A DNA stretch of 64,000 nucleotides from a bacterium. Its GTDB lineage: Bacteria; Patescibacteriota; Saccharimonadia; Saccharimonadales; UBA4665. The position numbers and the translations under genes were made by a program. Location of the stretch: the NCBI GenBank assembly GCA_021810025.1, contig JAJZJS010000001.1, positions 90,790 to 154,789 on the forward strand, in the 5' to 3' direction. This document shows, one piece after another, positions 23,331-32,133 of the stretch. The notes beneath the pieces were generated by a model. That model worked only from the letters and a program-made list of their open reading frames with translations. It was not told the origin of the DNA and did not search any database. Each line of letters starts with the position of its first letter. The stretch's first letter is position 1.

Positions 23331-24146
23331 ATGCAACCAACAAATACAACTAGTCAAAACGCAAATCCACAGGTTGGAGGACAACCTTCGGTTCTTCCTT
23401 CTTCTGCCCCAAAAACAAATCCTAACAGCACACAAAACACCCTCCAGATTGCCGAGATTAGAGACGGTATAGTTATAATGAACGACGGATCTTTTCGATC
23501 AGTTATAATGGTTAAAAGTATTAATTTTGATTTAATGAGCCCTCAGGAACAAGAGGCGGTAGAATATTCGTTTCAAGGTTTTTTGAATTCTTTATATTTC
23601 CCGGTTCAGGTATTTGTTAGAACCCAAAAAGTAGACCTTGATCCTTATATTGAAAGGCTTGATAAAATTAGAACAGAGCAAGACAATATGTTATTAGCTC
23701 TTCTAATGGAAGACTATATTGACTATATTGACAACTTAAGTCAACAGACCAATATCATGGACAAGAAGTTTTATGTGGTTATACCTTATTTTCCATTTGA
23801 TGACATTCAAAAAACTCTAACAGAAAGCAAGAACCTAATTAAGGGTTTAATTGGAATATTTGACTCTAAGGAAAATCATATTGTTATTAATGAGCAAGAC
23901 TTGGAGCGAGCTAAAACCGAACTCCGCAACAGGGTTCAGGCTGTTTTGTCGGGATTAATGCAGAGCAATATCCAAGGACTTCCTTTAGATACCCAAGAGT
24001 TAATTGAGCTTTATTATGATACATATAATCCAGATACGGCCACTAGACAACAATTAAAGAATTTTGATGACTTAACGGTTGACGTGGTTACAAAGGGTCA
24101 AGGTCAATCACCCCAAAGTCACCTTCAAAGGGAAATGGTAAATTAA
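23331..24146 (+). CDS. VirB4 N-terminal-domain-like protein
   Basis: 271 residues. About 35 polar residues precede a domain with IVIMNDGSFRSVIMVKSINF and EQEAVEYSFQGFLNS, a pattern found in the N-terminal domain of VirB4/TraC-type ATPases. No Walker motif is present. It lies between the PrgI-like gene and VirB4, and its stop abuts the GTG of VirB4, so it looks like a VirB4 half encoded separately. A GGTGGG ribosome site precedes its ATG. Confidence 0.65.
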   Translation: MQPTNTTSQNANPQVGGQPSVLPSSAPKTNPNSTQNTLQIAEIRDGIVIMNDGSFRSVIMVKSINFDLMSPQEQEAVEYSFQGFLNSLYFPVQVFVRTQKVDLDPYIERLDKIRTEQDNMLLALLMEDYIDYIDNLSQQTNIMDKKFYVVIPYFPFDDIQKTLTESKNLIKGLIGIFDSKENHIVINEQDLERAKTELRNRVQAVLSGLMQSNIQGLPLDTQELIELYYDTYNPDTATRQQLKNFDDLTVDVVTKGQGQSPQSHLQREMVN

Positions 24147-26084
24147 GTGGGTTTATTAAAACGCAGAGGAACAAAGCTTGATCCAATAGCAGCTGCTCAA
24201 CTCCAAAAACAAAAAGAAGAGCAGGAAGTTCAACATGCCTTTCAAAAGGGAATAACTGCGCTTCGAGACTTTATAGCGCCCAGTTCTTTAGAATACTATA
24301 GTAACTATTTCAGACTTGGAACGAGATTAGCTCGTACTTACTATGTGTACGGCTATCCTCGAAGTGTTTATACGGGTTGGCTAAGTCCTATGGTTAATTT
24401 AGACGAAGTTATTGATCTAAGTATTTATATCTACCCAGTAGAAAGTCAGCTGGTCTTAGAAAACTTAAAGAAAAAAGTTAGTCGACTCGAGGCTGGCATT
24501 CAAATTGATGCCGAAAAGGGGCGAGTTAGAGACCCTTCAAAACAAGCTGCAATTTTAGACGCCGAGGAAATGAGAGATAAACTACAGGTTGGAGAAGAAA
24601 AATTCTTTAGGTTCGGATTATATTTTACCGTCTACGCAAATAGCCTTGAAGAGCTAGAATTTGTTTCTCATAAGGTTGAGTCGATGCTGGGTCAACAGTT
24701 AGTGTATAGTAAACCAGCAACCTCTCAACAGGAGCAAGCGTTTAGCAGTACTGTGCCTCAAATGACAGATTTATTACAAGTTAGACGCAATATGAGCACA
24801 GGTGCTATTAGTACAAGTTTTCCTTTTACAAGTGCTGACCTAAGTCAAGATAACGGAATCTTGTATGGTGTTAATATGCATAACTCGGGACTAGTAATTT
24901 TTGATCGTTTTTCACTCGAGAACGGAAACTCAGTTGTTTTTGCAAAGTCTGGGGCTGGAAAATCTTTTACCGTCAAACTTGAAGCGCTTCGAAGTTTAAT
25001 GTTTGGAGTTGAAATTTTTATTATCGACCCTGAGAACGAATATCAGAAAATGTGTGACGCCGTGGGAGGCGCTTATGTTAGACTAAGCTTAAACTCTTCT
25101 ACTCGTATTAATCCTTTTGATTTACCGCAGGTGGTTGATACCGAAGAAGCCGATAACGCTCTTAGGAGTAATTTAATTACACTTCATGGTCTTTTAAGAC
25201 TAATGATGGGAGGAGCTCAAGCTCAAATTATGGGTAATGCCGCGCCTTTAGCAGCCCCGGTATTAGCTCCTTCTGAAGAAGCAGACTTGGACGCAGCTTT
25301 AATTGAAACTTATGCCAAAGTAGGCATTACCAACGATCCTTTAACTCACCGCAGTCCTCCTCCAACCATCTTGGACTTGTATGATGTCTTGTTGCATATG
25401 GGCGGTAATGGACCGTCGTTGGCTCAAAGGTTAAGAAAATATACCACCGGAACATTTTCAGGAATTTTTTCTCAACAATCAAATATAAATATAAATAATC
25501 CCTTGATCGTATTTAATATTAGAGACCTGGAGGATGAGCTTAGACCGGTAGCAATGTATATAGTTTTAAACTATATTTGGAATAAAACTAAAATTGACCA
25601 AAAGCGAAGAATTTTAATTGTAGACGAAGCTTGGCAGCTTATGAAATATGAAGATTCTGCTAATTTCTTGTTTAGTTTAGCTAAAAGGGCCCGAAAATAT
25701 AACTTAGGAATTACTACTATTTCACAAGATGTTGAGGACTTCATGGGATCCAGAATGGGCCGAGCAATAGTAGCTAATGCCTCGATGCAGTTTTTGTTAA
25801 AGCAGTCGCCTACAGCCGTGGATGTTTTAGCCGATGTGTTTAAGCTTACTTCTGAAGAAAAGAAGAGGTTAAGTCAATTTCCGGTCGGACAAGGCTTGTT
25901 TTTTGCTGGTCAAAATCATGTTCATATTCAAGTCGTTGCTAGTCAAACCGAAACTAGCCTAATTACTACTAACCCCTCCTCAAACGCTCAAAACTCAAAT
26001 TCAACACAGGAGCCTGTTGAGTATCAAATCAACGATCCTCAAAGTGCAACAGAAGGTAGTTTAAATATCGGGAACTCGGCTTAA
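24147..26084 (+). CDS. VirB4/TraC-type secretion ATPase
   Basis: 645 residues with a GTG start that touches the stop of the previous gene. After an N-terminal helical domain the ATPase core shows Walker A AKSGAGKSFTV (near 270), the FIIDPENEY strand, Walker B RRILIVDEAWQLM (near 490) and SQDVEDF. A Gly/Ala/Pro-rich insertion lies near 350-375. It drives pilus assembly or substrate transfer at the membrane. Its last 24 bases overlap recF on the other strand. Confidence 0.92.
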   Translation: MGLLKRRGTKLDPIAAAQLQKQKEEQEVQHAFQKGITALRDFIAPSSLEYYSNYFRLGTRLARTYYVYGYPRSVYTGWLSPMVNLDEVIDLSIYIYPVESQLVLENLKKKVSRLEAGIQIDAEKGRVRDPSKQAAILDAEEMRDKLQVGEEKFFRFGLYFTVYANSLEELEFVSHKVESMLGQQLVYSKPATSQQEQAFSSTVPQMTDLLQVRRNMSTGAISTSFPFTSADLSQDNGILYGVNMHNSGLVIFDRFSLENGNSVVFAKSGAGKSFTVKLEALRSLMFGVEIFIIDPENEYQKMCDAVGGAYVRLSLNSSTRINPFDLPQVVDTEEADNALRSNLITLHGLLRLMMGGAQAQIMGNAAPLAAPVLAPSEEADLDAALIETYAKVGITNDPLTHRSPPPTILDLYDVLLHMGGNGPSLAQRLRKYTTGTFSGIFSQQSNININNPLIVFNIRDLEDELRPVAMYIVLNYIWNKTKIDQKRRILIVDEAWQLMKYEDSANFLFSLAKRARKYNLGITTISQDVEDFMGSRMGRAIVANASMQFLLKQSPTAVDVLADVFKLTSEEKKRLSQFPVGQGLFFAGQNHVHIQVVASQTETSLITTNPSSNAQNSNSTQEPVEYQINDPQSATEGSLNIGNSA

Positions 26085-27116
26085 AGCAATGACCTTAACA
26101 TTTTTTGGTAAATGGTTTACAACCATGTCGGCATCTGTGGTAGTTATAAAAACTTGATTATCTTTAATGTTCTGAATTAAAAAAGTACGGCGGTGGTTAT
26201 CTAGCTCGCTAAAAACATCGTCTAGAATAAATATAGCTTTTTGGTGTTTTTTTTGCTCAATTATTTCTTTCTCAATTATTTTTAGAGCCAAAATAATTGT
26301 TCGTGTTTCTCCTCTAGAAGCTGATTGGTTAGAGGGAGCGTTGTTGATGATAACCCTAAAATCCTCTCTGTGGGGCCCATACATACTAAAACCCTTCAGC
26401 TTATCTTCTTCGATATTGTTTTCTAAAAAACGAAGTAGGTTTGCTTCATAGTTTTTTGTGTTTAATGAAGATAAGTAGTTTAATTTAATGCTTGTTTTTG
26501 TTCCAGATATTTGATTGTAGATTTCTTGAATTGATAAATTAATTTTGTCGACCACGGCTCTTCTTTGAGCGTTTATTAATCCTCCGGTTTGACTAATACG
26601 AAGATTCCATGGGAAAAATTCTTTATTCTTCGAATTGATAGTTTTTAATAATTTATTGCGTTGCATAATTAAACGATCATATTCTCTGACTATCCTATTA
26701 TAAGATGGGTTCTCTTCGGCAATTAAGCTATCAAGGTATCTTTTCCGTTCATTTTTTGATCCTTCTAAAAGGCTGAGATGATTGGGCTCAAACATAACAA
26801 CTGGTATTTTGTTTTGAGGAGATAGTCGTTTTAGCTTCTTCGTATTAATTAGAAATGTTTTACTTTGTGGTTCGATCTGAACAGAACGAGCTTGTCCCTC
26901 AATTAAGCTTTCAATTAAAGCATATTCTGCGTTAAAGGCTATTAGTTCTTGATCTTTGGCTCGATAAGATTTTCCTTGGCAGAGTACCAAAATAGCCTCT
27001 ATAAGATTAGTCTTCCCAATCGCGTTAGGACCTACAATAACATTTAAATTGGAGTCAAACTCAAATACTTCATTTTGGTAAGATCTATAGTTAAGGATAT
27101 GGATATTATTAATCAT
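26061..27116 (-). CDS. recF: Replication/repair protein RecF
   Basis: 351 residues. Walker A is GPNAIGKTNLIEAI (near 30), the signature region reads SASRGETRTI, and Walker B is KAIFILDDVFSELD. RecF is an SMC-like ATPase that loads RecA at gaps. It lies 28 bases downstream of dnaN, the usual order near the origin. The 3' end overlaps the convergent VirB4 gene by 24 bases. Confidence 0.95.
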   Translation of the reverse strand: MINNIHILNYRSYQNEVFEFDSNLNVIVGPNAIGKTNLIEAILVLCQGKSYRAKDQELIAFNAEYALIESLIEGQARSVQIEPQSKTFLINTKKLKRLSPQNKIPVVMFEPNHLSLLEGSKNERKRYLDSLIAEENPSYNRIVREYDRLIMQRNKLLKTINSKNKEFFPWNLRISQTGGLINAQRRAVVDKINLSIQEIYNQISGTKTSIKLNYLSSLNTKNYEANLLRFLENNIEEDKLKGFSMYGPHREDFRVIINNAPSNQSASRGETRTIILALKIIEKEIIEQKKHQKAIFILDDVFSELDNHRRTFLIQNIKDNQVFITTTDADMVVNHLPKNVKVIALSRVPDI

Positions 27117-27144
27117 TCCTTTTTATTATAGCTTAGGGTCGGTT

Positions 27145-28236
27145 CTAGACTTTAAGAGGCATAATAATATGAGTATAGTTTGGTTCGTTTGGATCAGATA
27201 TTAACACTGGTTCAGTTTTAGAGTTAAAATAAAAATTAACTTTATTAGATTCGATAACATTAAGAGCCTCTAATATAAATCTGGAGTTTAAGGTAACTCC
27301 GCCATTTCCAATAACCCTAGCTTTGGCTCGGGCGGAGTTTTCGCCAACTTGCGAAGCTAGAGAATTAATAATAACCTCCTGTTGTTGTTCATTAATCTCA
27401 ATATTTAAACTGCCGGCTGTTTCTTTTGCAAATAAACTTGATATTTTAACTGCGTTTACTAGATCTGTTTTTAGAAGTGTTGCTTTATAACTAAATGTTT
27501 TAGGGATTAGAGTTTGGTATTCTGGGTAATTATTCTCCAGAAGACGACTAATTAATTCGGTATCTGTAAATTTAAATAATACTTGCTTGTCATCACAAAC
27601 AACGTTTAATGTTTCGACTTCATCATCCATAATTTTAACTAGATCGTTCATTGCCGATGCTGGTATTAAAATTTTAAATTCTTTATTTGTTTTAGAAAGC
27701 TTAAATTCTGATAACCTTGAGCTATCTGTCGCTACTAAATAAATAAACCCGTCCTTGGAATAAAAATAAACTCCTGTTAAAACCGGGCGACTGTCGTTAT
27801 TAGATGCCGCGAATAGGACGTGATTTAATCCTTTTTTAAAATCTTGGGCTGGCAATGAGAAACTTTGACCCTTATCAATTACTGGCAGAATTGGAAATTC
27901 TTCGGCAGAAATGCCGTTGATTACTGAGTCATATTGCTTTGTATTTATTTTAATTTTGTTTCCTTCAAGTTCTAGGTTTATGACTTCGCTAGGAAGACTG
28001 GCCACAAAACTAGACAGCAAGCCTGAAGGAACGGTTATTTTTCCTTCTTTTTCGATTTTAGAGCCAATGAATTTTGTAATTCCAATATCTAGGTTTGTGG
28101 CAGTAGCGCTAAACAAATTATTCTCAACCTTAAGTAAAATATTTCCTAAGATAGGGAGAGTTCCTTTATTATTTGCTACTCTGGATACGGCTAGTAGAGC
28201 GTGATTTAAATTGGTTTGGGTTACTTTTAGTTTCAT
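27145..28236 (-). CDS. dnaN: DNA polymerase III beta clamp
   Basis: 363 residues, the usual length. Three repeats of the clamp fold are visible, starting MKLKVTQTNLNHALLAVSRV and ending with YTHIIMPLKV, the conserved C-terminus of the family. The clamp encircles DNA and tethers the polymerase. The ATG has an AAGGAG site 7 bases upstream. Confidence 0.96.
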   Translation of the reverse strand: MKLKVTQTNLNHALLAVSRVANNKGTLPILGNILLKVENNLFSATATNLDIGITKFIGSKIEKEGKITVPSGLLSSFVASLPSEVINLELEGNKIKINTKQYDSVINGISAEEFPILPVIDKGQSFSLPAQDFKKGLNHVLFAASNNDSRPVLTGVYFYSKDGFIYLVATDSSRLSEFKLSKTNKEFKILIPASAMNDLVKIMDDEVETLNVVCDDKQVLFKFTDTELISRLLENNYPEYQTLIPKTFSYKATLLKTDLVNAVKISSLFAKETAGSLNIEINEQQQEVIINSLASQVGENSARAKARVIGNGGVTLNSRFILEALNVIESNKVNFYFNSKTEPVLISDPNEPNYTHIIMPLKV

Positions 28237-28483
28237 ACAGTCTCCTTATAACTATAAGTTATTTAAATTAGTTGTTATTATTGGTCCTGTGGAAACTGTG
28301 TAAAAACATATAAAAAACTTCTTCAAAGAGCCGGATCTTACTATGTATAAAGTATCCAAAAGATGCTTATAACTATCGTTATTAAACACAACTATGAGCA
28401 AATTAAAAAACCGAGCTGTATATAATTTAATATTTATTAACTTATTAAACACAAACCAAACACAATTAATAAACAATCCTTTA
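28237..28483. other. dnaA-dnaN intergenic region
   Basis: 247 AT-rich bases with one degenerate DnaA-box-like site, TGTGGAAAC at 28288-28296, two changes from consensus. A 79-codon frame on the minus strand (28252-28491) overlaps the end of dnaA, lacks a ribosome site and is not accepted. Confidence 0.5.
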
Positions 28484-29851
28484 TTAGGCATATAAACGTT
28501 CCTTAATAGCCGCTAAAGACTGTTTTAAATCTGAATCTAGGTTTAGTTGTTTTTCAATTTTGTTGACAGAATGCATAGCGGTAGTATGGTCTTTCCTTTT
28601 TAGTTCTCTCGATATTTTAGGAAAACTTAAATGGAGCTCACTTCGCAATAAATACATGGCTGACTGGCGGGCGACAACAATATCTTTGTCTCTTTTAGGG
28701 CCAAGCATATCATCAACTGGCACCTGATAATATTTAGACACTCGGTCTACTACTTGGTGTGCGCTTAAGTGCTTAGGTCTACTTTTAGAGGAGCCCAGTA
28801 AACTAGTTGCGACCCCTAACGAAGGCTCAATAGCTCGCATCTCACAAAACGCTAAAAGCTGGTTAAGTGCTCCCTCCAGTTCTCTTATGTTGGTTGGGAT
28901 ATTGTTTGACAAAAACTCTATTATATCTGGAGAAAGCTCAACATTATGTGCTAATGATTTTGTTTTAATAATGGCACATCTTGTTTCAAAATCAGGGGTT
29001 TGCATATCTATGCTCATTCCCCAAGTAAACCTACTTCTTAAACGTTCCTCAAGAGTAGGAATATCTTTAGGGGGTTTATCTGAGCTAATAATAATTTGTT
29101 TATTGGCTTGGTGAAGCGCGTTAAAAGTATGAAAGAACTCTTCTTGAATTTTTTCTTTACCAGCAATAAATTGTATATCGTCAACTATTAAGACGTCTGC
29201 CGAACGATAATAGCTTGCAAAGTCTGCCGTTTTTCGACTTCTTAACGACTCCACAAACTCTTGAACAAACTGCTCTGTCGATATATAAAGAATATTAATT
29301 TCTGAGTTTTGATTTTTAAGAGCATTACCAACAGCCTGAATTAAATGAGTTTTACCAATGCCAACTCCGCCATAAATAAAAAGAGGGTTGTATTTGCTAC
29401 CAGGATTAGCGGCAATTGACTGACAGGCCGCAAAAGCTAATTCGTTACCTGCACCGACCACAAAATTATCAAGAGTATACTTTTCATTTAAACCTTGTCG
29501 ATAAGAGTGTGAGAAGCCATTTTTAGTAGTGTGCTGAGGCTCGTTTTTAGTCTCTTCTTGTTTTTCTATAAAAACAGGTTCATCGTAAATCATGCGTTGC
29601 GTTGTTGATGTGATAATTTGGTATTCAATACGACGAGAAGGGAACCCCTTTTTAGTTAAAATAGTAGCAATTAAGTTATTAAACTTCTTTTGGAGCTGTT
29701 GCTGAATAAAAACATTCTGAACGCCAATAATAGTTAAGTTATGGTCGTTGTGCAAAAGCTCTGTGTTCTTAAACCAGGTTAGATAACTTCCTTTTGAAAC
29801 AGAAAGCTCAACTTCACCCAGAACAGCCTGCCATAAACCGTCTTGTTGCAT
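28484..29851 (-). CDS. dnaA: Chromosomal replication initiator DnaA
   Basis: 455 residues. N-terminal interaction domain, variable linker (about 85-115), AAA+ domain with Walker A GGVGIGKTHL and Walker B LIVDDIQF, and the C-terminal DNA-binding domain with the signature KDHTTAMHSVNKIEK. It binds DnaA boxes and opens the origin. The ATG has a near-perfect AAGGAGGT site 3 bases upstream. Confidence 0.98.
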   Translation of the reverse strand: MQQDGLWQAVLGEVELSVSKGSYLTWFKNTELLHNDHNLTIIGVQNVFIQQQLQKKFNNLIATILTKKGFPSRRIEYQIITSTTQRMIYDEPVFIEKQEETKNEPQHTTKNGFSHSYRQGLNEKYTLDNFVVGAGNELAFAACQSIAANPGSKYNPLFIYGGVGIGKTHLIQAVGNALKNQNSEINILYISTEQFVQEFVESLRSRKTADFASYYRSADVLIVDDIQFIAGKEKIQEEFFHTFNALHQANKQIIISSDKPPKDIPTLEERLRSRFTWGMSIDMQTPDFETRCAIIKTKSLAHNVELSPDIIEFLSNNIPTNIRELEGALNQLLAFCEMRAIEPSLGVATSLLGSSKSRPKHLSAHQVVDRVSKYYQVPVDDMLGPKRDKDIVVARQSAMYLLRSELHLSFPKISRELKRKDHTTAMHSVNKIEKQLNLDSDLKQSLAAIKERLYA

Positions 29852-30133
29852 AGACCTCCTTAATGCTTGTTAACTAATTCTAACCTAAAAATATAATCTT
29901 TTCCACAGCTTAAAAACCACAACACTTAATTTTTATTAAAAACCACTATAAGCGGTAGTTTTTTCCACAGCCAAAAAACTAACCTATTAATCTGTGGACA
30001 AATCTATAAGAGGGGTGTATAAAAACCTGTGTTTTAGTTTATTAACATTGTTTTTTTTACGAAGAGACTTAAAATAAACAGTAAGAAATCGGTCGGGCTT
30101 TCTATTTAATCAAAATTAGGTTACAATAACTAA
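29852..30133. other. Probable replication origin oriC
   Basis: The gap between the divergent dnaA and rpmH genes. It holds three sites one base away from the DnaA box TTATCCACA: TTTTCCACA at 29899-29907 and 29961-29969, and TGTGGACAA (the reverse orientation) at 29993-30001. Very AT-rich stretches around them, including TTTTTTTT at 30052-30059, could serve as the unwinding element. Gene order recF-dnaN-dnaA-[gap]-rpmH-rnpA-yidC-jag is the classic bacterial origin order. Confidence 0.78.
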
Positions 30134-30271
30134 ATGCCAAAAAGAACCCATCAACCCAAAAAACGTCACAGAGCTAAAGTCCATGGTTTTATAAAACGAA
30201 TGGCCTCTAAGGCGGGAAAAAACGTTTTGCAACGACGCCGTCAAAAAGGTCGCCAAAGACTCTCAGCTTAA
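30134..30271 (+). CDS. rpmH: 50S ribosomal protein L34
   Basis: 45 residues, beginning [19 protein letters not shown] and ending [12 protein letters not shown], the standard L34 pattern. It is highly basic and part of the large subunit. TACAAT at 30122-30127 lies 6 bases before the ATG and there is no ribosome site, so the mRNA is probably leaderless. It is followed by rnpA after 70 bases. Confidence 0.97.
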   Translation: MPKRTHQPKKRHRAKVHGFIKRMASKAGKNVLQRRRQKGRQRLSA

Positions 30272-30308
30272 AAGAACTCTTCTTACTAGCGATGTATAAG
30301 GGTAGAGC

Positions 30309-30337
30309 GGGTGTTCCTAACAATAGAAAGGTCACCC
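30309..30337 (+). promoter_or_regulatory. Hairpin directly upstream of the rnpA start
   Basis: Arms GGGTG-tt-CCT and AGG-t-CACCC around a 10-base loop, 8 pairs with an internal bulge. The 3' arm ends 4 bases before the rnpA ATG (30342). No ribosome site lies between. The structure could reduce or time RNase P protein production relative to L34, or be a processing site. No T-run follows, so it is not an intrinsic terminator. Confidence 0.4.
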
Positions 30338-30341
30338 CTTA

Positions 30342-30737
30342 ATGTTAGCCCAAAAGAACCGTTTTCATGGACATCATAGCTTAGACCCCGTTTATAGAAA
30401 CGGCTTTAGTCTATCTCTAGACAATGTTGGCCTTAGATATCTTAATACTGGACCCACTAGCGTAACACGAGGAGCTGTTGTTATTAGTAAAAAAGTTGCT
30501 AAATCGGCCGTTTCAAGAAACAGGATAAGACGACAAATATATGAATTGATTAGGCTAAACTTGGATAACTTTAAACAACCCGTTAGTTTAATAATAACTA
30601 TTCATCACGAAAAAGTTCTTCAACTTACCCCAAATAAACTAAAAGCATTAATCCTAAATCTTTTCATAAAAAGTAACTTAATAGATCAAAATACATCCAA
30701 ACATGCTATAGTAGAAACCAAGAAAGAGGTTAGTTAA
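30342..30737 (+). CDS. rnpA: Ribonuclease P protein component
   Basis: 131 residues. The RNR motif SRNRIRRQIYEL is present near residue 57, with VISKKVAKSAV before it. It binds the catalytic RNA and helps cut 5' leaders from tRNA precursors. The stop overlaps the yidC ATG by one base (TAATG), so the two are coupled. The start lies right after a hairpin with no ribosome site. Confidence 0.93.
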   Translation: MLAQKNRFHGHHSLDPVYRNGFSLSLDNVGLRYLNTGPTSVTRGAVVISKKVAKSAVSRNRIRRQIYELIRLNLDNFKQPVSLIITIHHEKVLQLTPNKLKALILNLFIKSNLIDQNTSKHAIVETKKEVS

Positions 30738-31672
30738 TGTATACAACTTTTATAGTTAAACCATTATTTAATTTGCTGGTTTTAATTTATGCTTATCTAC
30801 CAGGACATAACTTTGGATTTGCGTTAATCATCTTCACAATTCTAATTAGGGTTTTATTGTGGCCCTTGGTTAAAAAACAGCTTCATCAGGCTAAAGCAAT
30901 GCGCAAGCTTCAACCTGAGCTTAAAAAAATAAAAGCAGCCGCCAAGGGTGATCGCCAAAAAGAAACTAAAATGACCATGGAGCTTTACAAAGAAAAAGGC
31001 ATTAATCCAGTTGGGACATTACCTATTTTTGTAATTCAAATCATTGTTCTATTAGGTCTATATAGTGGAATAAATCGTATTATATCTAACCCCAAAAACA
31101 TTATCTCTTTCTCTTATGCTTCAATTCAACATTCTCCATGGATTAAACATCTCGCCACCAACCTTCATTATTTTGATAATACCCTCTTTGGGGCAATAAA
31201 CTTATCTCGAAGTGCTCTCGGTCATGGAGGTGTTTATTGGCCAGCTATGATCATTGTAATTTTAAGTGCGATTTCACAGTATTATCAGAGCAAGCAATTA
31301 ATGCCAAGCTCCAAGGATCAAAAGGGACTTAGAGAGATTCTAAAACAAGCAGGGAGCGGAAAACCAGCCGACCAAAGTGAAGTAAATGCAGCCGTTGGTA
31401 AAAGCACTAGATTCTTGTTACCAGTTATGATATTCCTTTTCACCGTAAACCTAGCGGCCGACCTTAGTCTTTACTGGTTAGCAAGCGGTGTGGTGGCCTT
31501 AATTCAACAAGCCATCGCCTTACGTGAAGACGAAACCGAGATGGAAACCATTGCCGAAGAACCAACTAAAGATATTAAAAAGATTCCTGAGGCAGAAATA
31601 GTTGAGACAAAAAAAACCAACAAAAAATCCTCCCCCCAAAATAAACCATCTAACAAAAGGAGGAAACAATGA
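30737..31672 (+). CDS. yidC: Membrane protein insertase YidC/Oxa1
   Basis: 311 residues without the large outside domain of the E. coli protein, as in Gram-positive and CPR types. Hydrophobic segments are near 20-44, 92-115 and 165-185, with another near 215-240. Phrases GHNFGFALIIFTILIR and KEKGINPVGTLPIFVIQ are typical. It inserts proteins into the membrane. The tail is Lys-rich, suitable for ribosome binding. The jag ATG overlaps its stop by 4 bases. Confidence 0.95.
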   Translation: MYTTFIVKPLFNLLVLIYAYLPGHNFGFALIIFTILIRVLLWPLVKKQLHQAKAMRKLQPELKKIKAAAKGDRQKETKMTMELYKEKGINPVGTLPIFVIQIIVLLGLYSGINRIISNPKNIISFSYASIQHSPWIKHLATNLHYFDNTLFGAINLSRSALGHGGVYWPAMIIVILSAISQYYQSKQLMPSSKDQKGLREILKQAGSGKPADQSEVNAAVGKSTRFLLPVMIFLFTVNLAADLSLYWLASGVVALIQQAIALREDETEMETIAEEPTKDIKKIPEAEIVETKKTNKKSSPQNKPSNKRRKQ

Positions 31673-32133
31673 ACGAATCAAAAGAAGAGGCAATTTTATA
31701 TGCCAAAAAATATCTAGAGGATCTTATAGCCTTTTTCGGACTAAATATTGATGTTCATGCATCAAGCGAAGAAGACGTTATTCAACTTAGTGTCCCAAGT
31801 ACCCACATGAACGGGTTTTTAATAGGTCAAAAAGCCGATAATATTCGTTCCTTTCAATATCTAACCTCTATGTCTCTTAAGAACAAGAACTTTGTTTTAA
31901 ATAGGGTTAATGTTGATATTGCAGACTATAAGAAACAACGCTCGGAACGACTTGTTGAAAAAGCCGAAGAATGGGTAAAGAAAGTTAAGGAAAGCTCTGA
32001 ACCTCTAGATCTTAATCCAATGAATGCTGCCGACAGAAGAATAATTCATAAATTAGCCGCGGAATATGGATTAAGCAGCGACTCGGTTGGAGAGGGACGA
32101 GAACGTCACATTGTCCTAAAACCGGCTAAATAA
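31669..32133 (+). CDS. jag: RNA-binding protein Jag/KhpB (KH and R3H domains)
   Basis: 154 residues. A KH domain (about 40-95, phrase GFLIGQKADNIRSFQYL) is followed by an R3H-type domain (about 100-154, RRIIHKLAAEYG). The N-terminal Jag-specific domain is short or absent. Its place after yidC is conserved across bacteria. It probably binds RNA and links to envelope regulation. Confidence 0.9.
   Translation: MNESKEEAILYAKKYLEDLIAFFGLNIDVHASSEEDVIQLSVPSTHMNGFLIGQKADNIRSFQYLTSMSLKNKNFVLNRVNVDIADYKKQRSERLVEKAEEWVKKVKESSEPLDLNPMNAADRRIIHKLAAEYGLSSDSVGEGRERHIVLKPAK

Noticed and set aside
28252..28491. 79-codon minus-strand frame between dnaA and dnaN
   Set aside because: It overlaps the 3' end of dnaA, lacks start signals and has no recognisable content.
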